Shown in pieces: positions 54,373 to 64,000 of a stretch of DNA of 64,000 nt (within the stretch, counting starts at the first letter, position 1; the number at the start of each line of letters is the position of its first letter). Under the pieces are notes generated by a model. The model did no database searches. It saw only the letters and a list, made by a program, of their open reading frames with translations, and had not been told where the DNA came from. A program made the translations under genes and the position numbers. Source of the stretch: Leptospira yanagawae serovar Saopaulo str. Sao Paulo = ATCC 700523 (lineage in GTDB: Bacteria > Spirochaetota > Leptospiria > Leptospirales > Leptospiraceae); the NCBI RefSeq assembly GCF_000332475.2, contig NZ_AOGX02000015.1:310001-374000 (forward strand). Direction: 5' to 3'.

Positions 54373-55980
54373 TTAGATCTTCGTTCTTTCTTCTTTTTGT
54401 GAGGCCAAATTACGCGAGGCTCTGAGAACGATACTCATCGTCGTTATTTGTGGGTTCACCGAAAGTCCTGTAGGGTAAACTGAGGCATCCATGACAAATA
54501 TGTTTTTATGACCATAAATTTCCAAATTTAAATCAACTGCACCCTTCTCAGGATCATTTGCAGATTGGATGGAACCATGTGGGTGAGCAGATCCGACTGT
54601 TAGATCACCCGGTCTTGTGCTCTCTTTTAAGATCCAATCAAAGTTATCGTTACCGGTAACCTTGTATGGTTCAGTGAACCTGGTGAATGGAAAGATGAGT
54701 TCTTTCGCACCTGCAGCCACTGTGACTTCCGCTAACGCTTTTAAACCCTTTAACATATTCATTCCATCAGTTGGGGTAAGCTCAAAATAAACCTTTCGTC
54801 GTCCAAGACTGTACTTCACACTTGCATTCGCTTCGCCATCCGCACCATCCCGTACGAGAACAATGCCTGCATTGTATTTGGTATAATCTTTCATCACATC
54901 AAACTGTTGTTTGCCGTAAAAAGGAACTAGGGATGAAGCAAGCGTTGGTCTGTAAGGAGCGGCTTCTAACCAATACCCGTAACCAGTTCCATTTTGGTTA
55001 TGACCATCTTTGATCACAATGGATTGTGGTGGTCCTTGGAACATTTTGATTTCAGAATCAAATTTACCAAAGATCGTAGAAGTGGGATGGACTTTTAAAT
55101 TCCTTCCGACCCAACCATTTCCGATCCCACTCCTTTGCAAAAGAGCAGGTCCTTCTATGGCACCAGCACTGACAATCACGACAGGTGCTTTGATTTCCAT
55201 GGTTTCGATGATTTCATTAGGTGCCTTTTCGTATGCATCAGGTGTAAACTCTGCCACAACCGTTTTGATTTTTCCATCACGGATTTTCACTGCACGCATA
55301 TTGGAAACAACAGTGGCGCCTGCTTCAATGGCATCTGGAATCCAAGTAAGGAAAGTGGATTGTTTTGCATTGATTGGACATCCGAGTCCACAACGACCAA
55401 GGCCAATACAACCTCTGTTATTATTGCGTAAGACTTGTGGAGTGAGGCCTATTTTTTTCCCACCAACTCTCAAAACATTATTGTTTGCATTGATTAAGTT
55501 ATCAGGAACTTCGTGGACTCCAAGCCTTTCGTGCACTTCAGAAACATAAGAATCCATTTCTTCTCTCGAATACCCTTGCCAACCAAATCGTTCACTCCAT
55601 TCGTTGGTTACGTAATCTGGTGGATACAATGATGTTTGCCAATTGACCGTTGTGGATCCTCCGATCGACTTTCCTTGTAAAATCGATAACGTTTGTTCTT
55701 CGGTCACGATGAACCCAGCGTCACGGTAGAGTCTTGCTTGTGATAAAAATTCGTCTGAATTAAACTGAGCTGGAGTGAAATAACTTCCCTCTTCAATAAG
55801 CACTACCTTCCATCCATTGGATGCAAGTTCTTTTGCAGCTACAGCACCGCCTGCACCAGATCCTATGACCACAACATCTGCTGTGAGTTCCCATTTTCCA
55901 TTTTTGATTTGGTAGGTTTTGATCGTGTCTGCGTGTTTTTTTGGAGTGATGATTTTTTCGTTAAATGTAGGAATTCCCAT
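54373..55980 (-). CDS. GMC-family FAD oxidoreductase
   Basis: 535 aa: FAD-binding VVVIGSGAGGAVAAKELA (~37-54) with the acidic residue at VVLIEEGSYF, GKSIGGSTTVNWQTSLYPP, and the C-terminal catalytic region VGSAHPHG (His) and GLSVNPQITTMSIVLRA (Asn). Oxidises an alcohol or sugar-type substrate. Ten base pairs after the small subunit gene, with AAGGCGGA before the ATG. The pair resembles a membrane-linked dehydrogenase. Substrate unknown. Confidence 0.92.
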   Translation of the reverse strand: MGIPTFNEKIITPKKHADTIKTYQIKNGKWELTADVVVIGSGAGGAVAAKELASNGWKVVLIEEGSYFTPAQFNSDEFLSQARLYRDAGFIVTEEQTLSILQGKSIGGSTTVNWQTSLYPPDYVTNEWSERFGWQGYSREEMDSYVSEVHERLGVHEVPDNLINANNNVLRVGGKKIGLTPQVLRNNNRGCIGLGRCGLGCPINAKQSTFLTWIPDAIEAGATVVSNMRAVKIRDGKIKTVVAEFTPDAYEKAPNEIIETMEIKAPVVIVSAGAIEGPALLQRSGIGNGWVGRNLKVHPTSTIFGKFDSEIKMFQGPPQSIVIKDGHNQNGTGYGYWLEAAPYRPTLASSLVPFYGKQQFDVMKDYTKYNAGIVLVRDGADGEANASVKYSLGRRKVYFELTPTDGMNMLKGLKALAEVTVAAGAKELIFPFTRFTEPYKVTGNDNFDWILKESTRPGDLTVGSAHPHGSIQSANDPEKGAVDLNLEIYGHKNIFVMDASVYPTGLSVNPQITTMSIVLRASRNLASQKEERTKI

Positions 55981-55990
55981 GTTGTCCGCC

Positions 55991-56497
55991 TTATAGGGTA
56001 TAACCGACAAATTTTTGGTACTCTTTGTCGGAACTGAGAAGGAAAAATGAAATTTGTCTTAAGATTGCATATACACCACGTTTGAGTCCAAGCGAAGAAT
56101 GTTTCCATTCATGTAATCGTTTGATACGTTCTTCAGGTGGGAGTTTGACAATCGGAGTGAAGGAAAAATCAAGAGCAATTGCTGCCAAAATTGAGGAAGG
56201 CACACTAGCTAACAGCTGTATAACGCTTTCTGTTTCAATAGGATACGGATGACCATATACATAATTATCTAATGCAAGTCCTAAATCAAAATTGGGAATG
56301 GGATTGTCATGCAAGAAGACTTCTTGCAAACTGCGAAAACTATGGTATTGTTCTGGAGAAATTCCCCTTAGAGTGGGAGTGTTCACTCCTGGACCACAAT
56401 TCACTCCCTGTATGGATACAGCAGTTAAGGCAAAACATTTGAGAGAAAATTTTAAGAAACGATTTCGTGAAAGTAGGAATGGTGTATGTGGCTCCAA
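55991..56497 (-). CDS. GMC-dehydrogenase small subunit (gluconate 2-dehydrogenase subunit 3-like)
   Basis: 168 aa: a leader with SRNRFLKF and a hydrophobic segment to VNC (~33), which may be Tat- or lipoprotein-like, then a helical domain (FRSLQEVFLHDNPIPNFDLG ... LLASVPSS). Family members help export or attach the large flavin subunit to the respiratory chain. The start is TTG: AAGGAA lies 7 nt before it and there is no upstream ATG in frame. Co-transcribed with the GMC gene downstream. Confidence 0.8.
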   Translation of the reverse strand: MEPHTPFLLSRNRFLKFSLKCFALTAVSIQGVNCGPGVNTPTLRGISPEQYHSFRSLQEVFLHDNPIPNFDLGLALDNYVYGHPYPIETESVIQLLASVPSSILAAIALDFSFTPIVKLPPEERIKRLHEWKHSSLGLKRGVYAILRQISFFLLSSDKEYQKFVGYTL

Positions 56498-56519
56498 ATC
56501 TCATTTCCTTCAGTTAGAT

Positions 56520-57863
56520 TTGAGCCCATTGTGTCAGAATCTTGTAAAAATATCACTCATTTTCCTTATTTTCACAGGATGTACTCGTTTTTTTGTAAGG
56601 ACACCAAACTTTGAATCCATTCAAGTTCCAAATTTAGTACCTTTCCATGAAGTGGAAGGGATACGACAGACCCAATGGCAAAAATTGGCAAAACCAAGAG
56701 ACCCAAAGTCTATCTCGGCAATCATCCTTCACAATTCTGGCAAACGAAAGTTTGCAGATTTCTTTCGTTTATCGGTGGAGAACCAATTTCTATTTCATAT
56801 TTATATCGATAGCAATGGAACCATTTATGGTGATCCCAATTTTTTAACAAGGGAATGGACGGCTGCACCAGGAATTGATACGGAAGCCATCCATATTGTT
56901 TACGAAGGGACTCAAGGGACTCTTTACAATCAGAAAAAACAAACGGAAGTTTTACAAAAGACCATCGATGCATTGGCCGAAGACCTGTACATTCCCAAAA
57001 CCAATTATGACATCATTTCCAAAAAAGGAATTTTCACTCACAACCAAGCAAAACGTAGGTTTGGTGGTTTCGTCGATTTTTCATCTTGTGGAAGTGAGTT
57101 AACACTCAACCAAATCCTCTCCAACATTGGAGGAAAGTTTTATGAAGAAGATGATTGGAAAGACAGATTTGTCACAGGTTGGGTCTTAAAAAAAGAAAAC
57201 AAAGATTTGCTTAAGGATTCGTTTCATCCTACAAATGGACGGGGCATCACCAAAGCAGAAAAAGTGATCTTCAATCATTTGGAAAAAACAGAGAAAGGAT
57301 TCACACCTGAAGAATACCGTGTGAAGTACACCTTCCGTGGAAAAATCAAACCAAGTTGTGTTGTCCTCCATTACACAGCCATTTCAGAATACTTTAAATC
57401 GCTTCGCACCTTAGAAGCAAGAAACCTTACGGCATCGATCATGATTGATTCCAATGGTAAAGCCTACCAACTCGTGGATGTGATTGAAGACCGCGCGGCG
57501 GCGGCCACAGGGACCAATGACAATTGTATCCAAATCGAAATTGTAGCCAAAGACACTGAAGAATTATTAAAACAACCGGAACAAATCCAAAAAGTAAAAG
57601 ACCTTGTCTTAGAACTGACAACCAAATACAAAATTCCATTGTCCAATGAAAAGTTGGAAGACTTAAGTGGGGTTTTTAGCCATACCCAAGCCAAAAAAAA
57701 ATGGGGTGGATCGATTTTTCTCAATGCGAAGGATTTTGATCCGGGGGAAGATTATATGGAACTCATTTTAAATTCGATTGGTGGAAAATACTTTCCAGAA
57801 CCAGAATGGAAAAATCGAAGGACCATGGACTGGGCCATATTGTACCGCAATTTTCAACCATAA
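56520..57863 (+). CDS. lipoprotein with two amidase-like (PGRP-type) domains
   Basis: About 447 aa. Lipoprotein signal (KISLIFLIFTGC, Cys ~20). Two tandem N-acetylmuramoyl-L-alanine amidase-like domains: ~55-215 (IILHNSGKRKF, FHIYIDSNG, FTHNQAKRRFGG) and ~280-440 (VVLHYTAISEYF, FSHTQAKKKWGG, DFDPGEDY). Both keep plausible zinc ligands; the first ends in FSSCG instead of a DPG. They would cut the sugar-peptide bond of peptidoglycan from the outer membrane side. The start is not settled: TTG 56520 or 56529 fits the signal peptide; an ATG at 56412 gives an odd leader that overlaps the divergent gene. Confidence 0.75.
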   Translation: MSPLCQNLVKISLIFLIFTGCTRFFVRTPNFESIQVPNLVPFHEVEGIRQTQWQKLAKPRDPKSISAIILHNSGKRKFADFFRLSVENQFLFHIYIDSNGTIYGDPNFLTREWTAAPGIDTEAIHIVYEGTQGTLYNQKKQTEVLQKTIDALAEDLYIPKTNYDIISKKGIFTHNQAKRRFGGFVDFSSCGSELTLNQILSNIGGKFYEEDDWKDRFVTGWVLKKENKDLLKDSFHPTNGRGITKAEKVIFNHLEKTEKGFTPEEYRVKYTFRGKIKPSCVVLHYTAISEYFKSLRTLEARNLTASIMIDSNGKAYQLVDVIEDRAAAATGTNDNCIQIEIVAKDTEELLKQPEQIQKVKDLVLELTTKYKIPLSNEKLEDLSGVFSHTQAKKKWGGSIFLNAKDFDPGEDYMELILNSIGGKYFPEPEWKNRRTMDWAILYRNFQP

Positions 57864-57876
57864 TTAGGAAGATTTT

Positions 57877-60519
57877 ATGAAACAAACACTCACCGCTCTA
57901 ACTATTGGATTCTTAATTTTATTCCAACATTGTCGATTGGCCAAACCCACTTACCACCTAACAATACAAGAAGCTGAATCCCGTTACGAAACAATCGAAA
58001 ACATAAAATACAACTTAGAGATTCAATTAACAACAAAAGAAAGTTTTACGGGAAAAGTAGACATTCACTTTGTTGGTAAAAGAATTCGTGACCTACGTTT
58101 GGATTATTTCCAAGGAGTGATCAAATCCATCATGATGAATGATGAAGTTCTCTCCGGGTTTGAGTATAAAAATGGACACATCCAATTGCCTTCTGATCGA
58201 ATGATGATTGGAAACAATAAAGTATCGGTAGTCTTTGAAACTCCTTATGCCAAAACTGGAAATGGATTACACAAATTCGTTGATCCTGATGACAAAGAAA
58301 TTTATCTCTATTCGCAATTTGAAGCCTTTCATGCAAATAAAATGTTTCCTTGTTTTGACCAACCCGACCTAAAAGCAACGTTCCAACTCCAAGTCAAAGC
58401 ACCAAAAAATTGGAAAGTCATTTCCACAACCCTTACTTCATCACAAAGTAAAACAGAAAATCCAGAGGAAGTACTCCACCAGTTCCCAGAAACCAAAAAG
58501 ATTTCAACCTATGTATTTTCTTTACACGCTGGTCCTTACCAAGTTTGGGAAGACAAGTTTGAGTCCATTCCCCTTCGTCTTTTTGTTCGCAAATCACTCG
58601 CCAAATATGTTGATCCGAAAGATTGGTTTTCATTTACGAAAGAAGGTTTTACGTTTTTTAATTCCTATTTTGGAATTCCCTATCCATTTGAAAAATACGA
58701 CCAAATCATTGTACCGGAATTTAATTTTGGTGCGATGGAAAACGTAGCAGCTGTTACTTTTTCAGAACGTTTTGTGTCCCGCTCTCCGATGACTCGTTCC
58801 CAAAGAGAAAATCTTTCAGATGTTGTTTTACATGAAATGGCACATATGTGGTTTGGAAATCTTGTCACAATGAAATGGTGGAATGGTTTATGGCTTAACG
58901 AAAGTTTTGCAACCTATATGGCAAGTTTGGCCCAAGCTAAAAATTCTGAATTCCAAGAAACATGGATTAGTTTTTTTGAAAAAATGAAACAATGGGCTTA
59001 TGAAGAAGATAGTTTTAGTACAAACCATCCTGTTGAAGCAAAGGTAAACAATACAGAGGAAGCCTTCACTCAATTTGATGGGATCACATATGGAAAAGGT
59101 GCTTCTGTCTTAAAACAATTGGTGTTTTTTATCGGTGAAGAAAGTTTCCAAAAAGGTGTTCAAAATTATTTACGAAAGTATTCGTACTCAAATTCTACAC
59201 TCGCCGATTTTTTAAAGGAACTCGAATTTGTAAGTGGTTTCTCCATGAAAAAATGGTCAAAAGATTGGCTGGAAACAAAAGGTACAAACCAAATCGAACT
59301 CACAACCATTTGTGCTGACAACAATCTCTATGGAAAAATCATCCAATCGGCCCCAGGACCAGAAAATAAATTCCGCGACCATAAAACAAATTTAGGAATT
59401 TATTATTTTGATAAATCCAATCTCTCTTTGCGATTTGAAGAGTTCCCAGTCGTTTACTCAGGTCGTTCTAGTGAAGCCATCATTCCTCTTACCACTTGTC
59501 CTGACTTTGCCTTTATCAATTCAAATGACCATGACTTTGCTATATGGAAGTGGACGAATACAAACAAAGAAAATTTAGAATATGTATTGGAACATGACAA
59601 AGATCCAATGCGAAAACTCATTTTGTGGACGGACTATTTCAGACAGGTGACACTTGCAAATCTAACATTCGATGATTTTAAAAACAGTGCGGTTCGATTG
59701 TACAAAACGGAAAACGATACAAAAATCAAACGATGGATTTTATCGAAACTCGCAAGCGATTCTGGAGCATCTTACTTCACCAGTCGATTTTGGTTTCCCG
59801 AAGGCAAACGAAACGAAGGAATTGAAACCCTTCAATCCTTTCTTTTGGATGAATTAACAAAAGCAAAGGCGGGATCAGACGAACAAAGGTATTTAGTTTT
59901 ATCTCTCATCGATTCTACATTTACGGAACCAAGTCAAAAACGATTGTATGAAATATTAGAAAACAAACTTAGTTTTCCTGGTTTCAAAGTAGACCAAGAT
60001 ATTCGATGGAATATGATCACAAAACTGAGTTCACTCGAAAAGGACCGTAATAAAATCCAACCCATTATTGATCGTGAAAAAAAATTAGATCCATCGAGTC
60101 GTGGTGTGAATGCAAGTTTGGCGGCAGAAGCAGCTGAACCAAATGCAAACGTAAAAGAAAAATGGATTCATATATTACTCAATCCAAAAGCAAGTGAATA
60201 CTCTACTTCCACATTACGAGTGGTCTCTTATTCCTTATTTCCTGAATACCAAAGAGACATCCAACTCCAATTTTTGGATTTGTACTTTAATGCTTTGGAT
60301 CAGTTCCAACATACGGATGATGAAAACTATTTGGATGCATTTGCAAAGAGTATGGCTCCGGATTTTTGTACGGATGAAACACTTCTCATCTTAAAAAAAT
60401 TCACAGGCAATCATCCAAAATTACCTGCACCTGTGAAAAAAACACTCTTCAAACAAATTGATTTAGAAGGTAAATGCATCCAAATGAAACAAAAACACAA
60501 ACAAATCATTGGGATGTAA
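57877..60519 (+). CDS. M1-family aminopeptidase N, lipoprotein
   Basis: 880 aa with a lipoprotein signal (ILFQHC, Cys ~19), the GAMEN exopeptidase motif (FGAMENVAAVTF) and HEMAH at 319-323 with the third zinc ligand Glu at 342 (HExxH-x18-E). The C-terminal half is a long helical repeat domain. It removes N-terminal residues from peptides, here anchored to a membrane in the periplasm or on the surface. Starts 13 bp after the amidase gene, on the same strand. Confidence 0.95.
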   Translation: MKQTLTALTIGFLILFQHCRLAKPTYHLTIQEAESRYETIENIKYNLEIQLTTKESFTGKVDIHFVGKRIRDLRLDYFQGVIKSIMMNDEVLSGFEYKNGHIQLPSDRMMIGNNKVSVVFETPYAKTGNGLHKFVDPDDKEIYLYSQFEAFHANKMFPCFDQPDLKATFQLQVKAPKNWKVISTTLTSSQSKTENPEEVLHQFPETKKISTYVFSLHAGPYQVWEDKFESIPLRLFVRKSLAKYVDPKDWFSFTKEGFTFFNSYFGIPYPFEKYDQIIVPEFNFGAMENVAAVTFSERFVSRSPMTRSQRENLSDVVLHEMAHMWFGNLVTMKWWNGLWLNESFATYMASLAQAKNSEFQETWISFFEKMKQWAYEEDSFSTNHPVEAKVNNTEEAFTQFDGITYGKGASVLKQLVFFIGEESFQKGVQNYLRKYSYSNSTLADFLKELEFVSGFSMKKWSKDWLETKGTNQIELTTICADNNLYGKIIQSAPGPENKFRDHKTNLGIYYFDKSNLSLRFEEFPVVYSGRSSEAIIPLTTCPDFAFINSNDHDFAIWKWTNTNKENLEYVLEHDKDPMRKLILWTDYFRQVTLANLTFDDFKNSAVRLYKTENDTKIKRWILSKLASDSGASYFTSRFWFPEGKRNEGIETLQSFLLDELTKAKAGSDEQRYLVLSLIDSTFTEPSQKRLYEILENKLSFPGFKVDQDIRWNMITKLSSLEKDRNKIQPIIDREKKLDPSSRGVNASLAAEAAEPNANVKEKWIHILLNPKASEYSTSTLRVVSYSLFPEYQRDIQLQFLDLYFNALDQFQHTDDENYLDAFAKSMAPDFCTDETLLILKKFTGNHPKLPAPVKKTLFKQIDLEGKCIQMKQKHKQIIGM

Positions 60520-60531
60520 AGGTTACCGGAT

Positions 60532-60855
60532 TTGTCTCAATTCAAAAATTTACATTTCCGATTTGTGATTCTATCGTTTTTACTCTTTGTGACTTGTGCC
60601 TCCCCTGGGTTTGGACCCAGAGGGCTCCTCTTCACCAAAACAAAAATTGGTGTGTTTGGCACGGGCGAAACTTCCAAAAGGAGAGTGACATCTTGTGCAC
60701 ACTCCATCCTTGGTTTCATATCCTACGGAGATGCATCGTTTGAATTTTTAAAATCTAGATCGAAAATCCAAACAGTCACAGAAACCAATTGGACTACATT
60801 CGCGATTCTTGGTCTTTATGCAAATTTATGTGTCGAAATCTCAGGTAACGAATGA
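60532..60855 (+). CDS. TRL-like lipoprotein, copy 1
   Basis: 107 aa: signal peptide ending LLFVTC (Cys ~22), then the TRL-like pattern GPRGLLF, KRRVTSCAHSILGF, YGDASFEF. TTG start with AAAGG about nine bases upstream; no ATG nearby in frame. Its stop overlaps the next gene's ATG (ATGA). TRL proteins are small exported proteins named for a tRNA-associated locus; function unknown. No tRNA is seen here. Confidence 0.75.
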   Translation: MSQFKNLHFRFVILSFLLFVTCASPGFGPRGLLFTKTKIGVFGTGETSKRRVTSCAHSILGFISYGDASFEFLKSRSKIQTVTETNWTTFAILGLYANLCVEISGNE

Positions 60856-61196
60856 AATCATTCTTAGTGAAAATCCAAATTTTTTGGGCGTTTTCATTCT
60901 TTATTATTTTTCATAGTTCTTGTGCCAATTTCGGACAACCCCAGGGAATTGGACCAACAGGACTGCTCTATGCATCTTATACTCTTGCAGTTTCGGAAAG
61001 ACCTCTCCCCAAACAACCGTTAAAAGTTGGGAAATCCTGTCTCAAACGAATTGGTTTTTTCTATGTGACAGGAGATGCCAGCATCTCCGCTGCTGCAAGT
61101 GTTGGAAATATCCAGGAAGTATTTCGAATCGAAAAAGAGGCAACGAATTACCTCTCTCTCTATTCTACGTTATGTACAGTGGTCGGAGGAATTTAG
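60852..61196 (+). CDS. TRL-like lipoprotein, copy 2
   Basis: 114 aa with a signal peptide (IIFHSSC, Cys ~24) and the stronger TRL pattern GIGPTGLLYASYTLAVS, VGKSCLKRIGFFYVTGDASISAA, and a closing TLCTVVGG. Translationally coupled to copy 1 by a 4-nt overlap. The two copies are only distantly alike, so the duplication is old. Stop codon overlaps the convergent glycerophosphodiesterase by 4 nt. Confidence 0.8.
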   Translation: MKSFLVKIQIFWAFSFFIIFHSSCANFGQPQGIGPTGLLYASYTLAVSERPLPKQPLKVGKSCLKRIGFFYVTGDASISAAASVGNIQEVFRIEKEATNYLSLYSTLCTVVGGI

Positions 61197-62149
61197 TTTT
61201 TTCGGGGTACCACTTTATCTAACAAATCGGGATAATCGGAAATGATCCCATCCACACCACACGAAACCAATCGATTCATTTCTTTTTCTGCATTCACAGT
61301 CCAAGGGATCACCATCATCCCCTTGTCATGTGATGATTTCACAAACTTAGGTGTTACGTATAAAAAATAAGGGGATATGATATCAGCTTGTTTCTCTTTT
61401 GCTTTTATGATGATGGATTCACGATACCCATTGCCAAATCCAATGGTCATTAGAAATCCTTGGAAATATGTTGGAACAAAAAGAGCACTGGTTTTGATTT
61501 TTGGATTTTTTTGTTTTGAGACAGTAAGTGTTCGTAAGTCAAAGGATTGTATTGTCGAACGATCTACTACTTTGTATTTTTCGATCACCTGAATCAATTT
61601 TTCCGTATGTTCTTTCACCAAACTATCAGGAGCCGATCCATCATCTGGGAATTTTGTTTCGATATTAAATTCATACACTTCTTTCGATTTTTTTTCGTGT
61701 TTTTGAACTAAGTCAAAAAATTCCTCTAACGATAATAACTTGGTTCCAGGAACTGGAACTTGTTTCGGAAAACTAGGATTTTGTTTTTTACCACAGTCTA
61801 ACGTCTGCAATTCGGCCAAAGTTAAATCATACAATGATTTTTTTTGGATTTCTGATCCATCTGCATTTTGGCAAATGACTGGGTTCGTTTCAGAATCGTG
61901 ATGGATAACAATTCGTTTGTCTTTTGTCAAAACAGTATCCAGTTCCAAAGTCACCATTTTGTATTTGATTGCTTCTTCGAAGGCAGGCCATGTATTTTCA
62001 GGTTTTAAACCACGTGCCCCGCGGTGGCCTTGTAAGTCGATTTCCTTACGCAATCGGTTTGGTGTTTCAACACTGGCACAATTCATAACCAACAAACTCA
62101 TCAAACCTACTAACATGTAGATTGAATACAACGAACGAATCAATTTCAT
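61193..62149 (-). CDS. glycerophosphodiester phosphodiesterase, lipoprotein
   Basis: 318 aa: lipoprotein signal (SLLVMNC, Cys ~24) and a GDPD TIM-barrel with the active-site QGHRGARGLKPENTWPAFEEAI, TLELDTVLTKDKRIVIHHD and, near the end, the GVDGIISDYPDLL segment. Hydrolyses glycerophosphodiesters from lipid turnover. ATG 62149 fits the lipoprotein signal and has AGGG eight bases before it; an ATG at 62179 lacks good spacing. Confidence 0.92.
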   Translation of the reverse strand: MKLIRSLYSIYMLVGLMSLLVMNCASVETPNRLRKEIDLQGHRGARGLKPENTWPAFEEAIKYKMVTLELDTVLTKDKRIVIHHDSETNPVICQNADGSEIQKKSLYDLTLAELQTLDCGKKQNPSFPKQVPVPGTKLLSLEEFFDLVQKHEKKSKEVYEFNIETKFPDDGSAPDSLVKEHTEKLIQVIEKYKVVDRSTIQSFDLRTLTVSKQKNPKIKTSALFVPTYFQGFLMTIGFGNGYRESIIIKAKEKQADIISPYFLYVTPKFVKSSHDKGMMVIPWTVNAEKEMNRLVSCGVDGIISDYPDLLDKVVPRKN

Positions 62150-62511
62150 CAAAGTTACCCTACTTGGGCAAAATTTCATCCTTTCGATTTTATTGCATCA
62201 AGTAAGAAAAAAGTTTCGAAATCAGAAAAAAAAAGAAAGGAGCAGGATTTGGACGAGGAGAAACTTCACATCCTTTTTGTATGCTTTTGCCACCTTCCGT
62301 TTATAAAAGGATGGAAAAAACGAGCACACCACCTACGGTAACATCGGTGGTGGCTCCAGAAAGGAAATTTAGCGTAATTTCAGCCTAACGCAGATTTCCC
62401 AATCTAAGTCAACCTTATCCATGCGAATCTTATTCATCCAAACCGTTGGAAACGTTTTTGGAGCCTTTTCAGAACGTTATTAACGGTTTTTTAAAATTTT
62501 TTTTGGAGCAC
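62150..62511. other. divergent intergenic region with two hairpins, possible small RNA
   Basis: About 360 bp between the glycerophosphodiesterase and HTH start codons. It holds a 7-bp stem CACCACC/GGTGGTG (62327-62333 and 62346-62352), and at its right end a strong terminator-like hairpin described separately. No protein-coding frame is convincing. A transcript starting near 62280-62400 and ending at the hairpin would be a small RNA or the leader of the HTH gene. Confidence 0.5.
62440..62500 (+). terminator. strong terminator-like hairpin with T-run, directly before the HTH gene
   Basis: AACCGTTGGAAACGTT (62441-62456) pairs with AACGTTATTAACGGTT (62473-62488): 13 Watson-Crick and two G-U pairs, one mismatch. 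A TTTTTAAAATTTTTTTT run follows. The T-run touches the GGAG ribosome site of the HTH gene (ATG 62512). Either the 3' end of a small RNA or an attenuator. Confidence 0.7.
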
Positions 62512-63000
62512 ATGGAAAAAGTTAATCATTTCAGAAATTATAGGGAACGAAGGAACCTCACACGCATTCAATTATCAGAAAAATTGAATATTCCTAGGTC
62601 GGCCATTGAGTTACTAGAAACCGAAGATTGGATGCGGTCCAAATTTGATTATGTCGTTTTGGTAGCGAAGGAACTCGGACTTTCACTCATCGATTTGATC
62701 CGAAACGAATTTGATTACGATTTAGAAAGAGAGTTCTTCAATGAGGAAGAATTTGAAGAGATCGTGGCACGATATGCGAACGCTAGGGTGACTTTGATCC
62801 TTTCCGAGTTAAAATTATTCTGTCGGAATGCAAAGGTGAGGTTGGATGATTTTGATGTGACCGAACTTTCTTTTTCCATGGGAAGTTTGCACAAACTCAT
62901 CACCCTCAACCAAAAATTGGAACGGGGGGAAATTAACCCAAAAGATGCCCTTGTTGAATTTCCACCGAAATGGGGAAAGTTTAGCAACCGTAATAACTAA
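62512..63000 (+). CDS. helix-turn-helix protein of unknown role
   Basis: 162 aa. The N-terminal part (~5-65, FRNYRERRNLTRIQLSEKLNIPRSAIELLETEDW) looks like an XRE/Cro-type helix-turn-helix. The C-terminal half (~75-160) is helical and acidic, without a family I recognise. The ATG has GGAG three bases upstream; a TTG at 62446 in frame is unlikely. It faces fliG convergently, so the flagellar link is only by position. Possibly a regulator of something nearby. Confidence 0.75.
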   Translation: MEKVNHFRNYRERRNLTRIQLSEKLNIPRSAIELLETEDWMRSKFDYVVLVAKELGLSLIDLIRNEFDYDLEREFFNEEEFEEIVARYANARVTLILSELKLFCRNAKVRLDDFDVTELSFSMGSLHKLITLNQKLERGEINPKDALVEFPPKWGKFSNRNN

Positions 63001-63014
63001 AAACCACTTGTGGT

Positions 63015-64000
<986 letters not shown>

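Noticed and set aside
60532..61196. tRNA cluster expected beside TRL-like genes
   Set aside because: No cloverleaf-like sequence was found within several kilobases.

Overview
The window looks like chromosome from a Leptospira species, more likely from the saprophytic (L. biflexa-like) side of the genus. This is inferred from protein style, not from a database search. The pointers are many short-lipobox lipoproteins, two TonB-dependent receptors, TRL-like lipoproteins, a spirochaete-type hrcA-grpE-dnaK-dnaJ operon with a perfect CIRCE element, fliG at the right edge, A+T-leaning coding sequence and frequent TTG starts. No rRNA, tRNA, CRISPR array, insertion sequence or prophage was recognised.

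Left part (1-13.7 kb): a TonB-dependent receptor cut by the window edge is co-transcribed with a TetR repressor, which faces a nitroreductase across a perfect inverted-repeat operator. Next come a TehB-like methyltransferase, an ankyrin lipoprotein, an SPFH lipoprotein and a gene-poor gap. A minus-strand outer-membrane unit follows: a beta-helix lipoprotein, a small lipoprotein and a 995-aa TonB-dependent receptor, each followed by a hairpin. MltG and MurB (cell wall) close this part.

Centre (13.7-39.4 kb): an ArsC/Spx-like protein is followed by the most notable locus, a tight five-gene minus-strand operon (14.3-23.3 kb). It encodes a circularly permuted ATP-grasp protein, an alpha-E protein, a giant transglutaminase-DUF2126 protein, an ATP-grasp/alpha-E fusion and a second transglutaminase. 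Comparative genomics has proposed that such genes make or attach peptides, but no product is known to me. Upstream on the same strand lies a seven-gene heat-shock operon (hrcA, grpE, dnaK, dnaJ, Gfo/Idh/MocA oxidoreductase, YqgE/AlgH, SDR) with a clear promoter and CIRCE. Then come a PAS-GGDEF cyclase, a DUF2961 protein, GlnD with a GH13 glucosidase, and a large lipoprotein of unknown function.

Right part (39.4-64 kb): thioesterase and Zn-ribbon/OB-fold genes are separated from a thiolase by an A+T-rich restriction-modification island (small ribbon-helix-helix protein, N6-adenine methyltransferase, convergent PD-(D/E)XK nuclease). Beyond are nuoG-nuoI as an isolated pair, a response regulator, aroC, a tonB-like/nusG-like/kdsD/aroD operon, a TPR protein, a GMC oxidoreductase with its small subunit, a two-domain amidase lipoprotein, an M1 aminopeptidase, two TRL-like lipoproteins, a glycerophosphodiesterase, a helix-turn-helix protein preceded by a strong terminator-like hairpin, and the 3' part of fliG.
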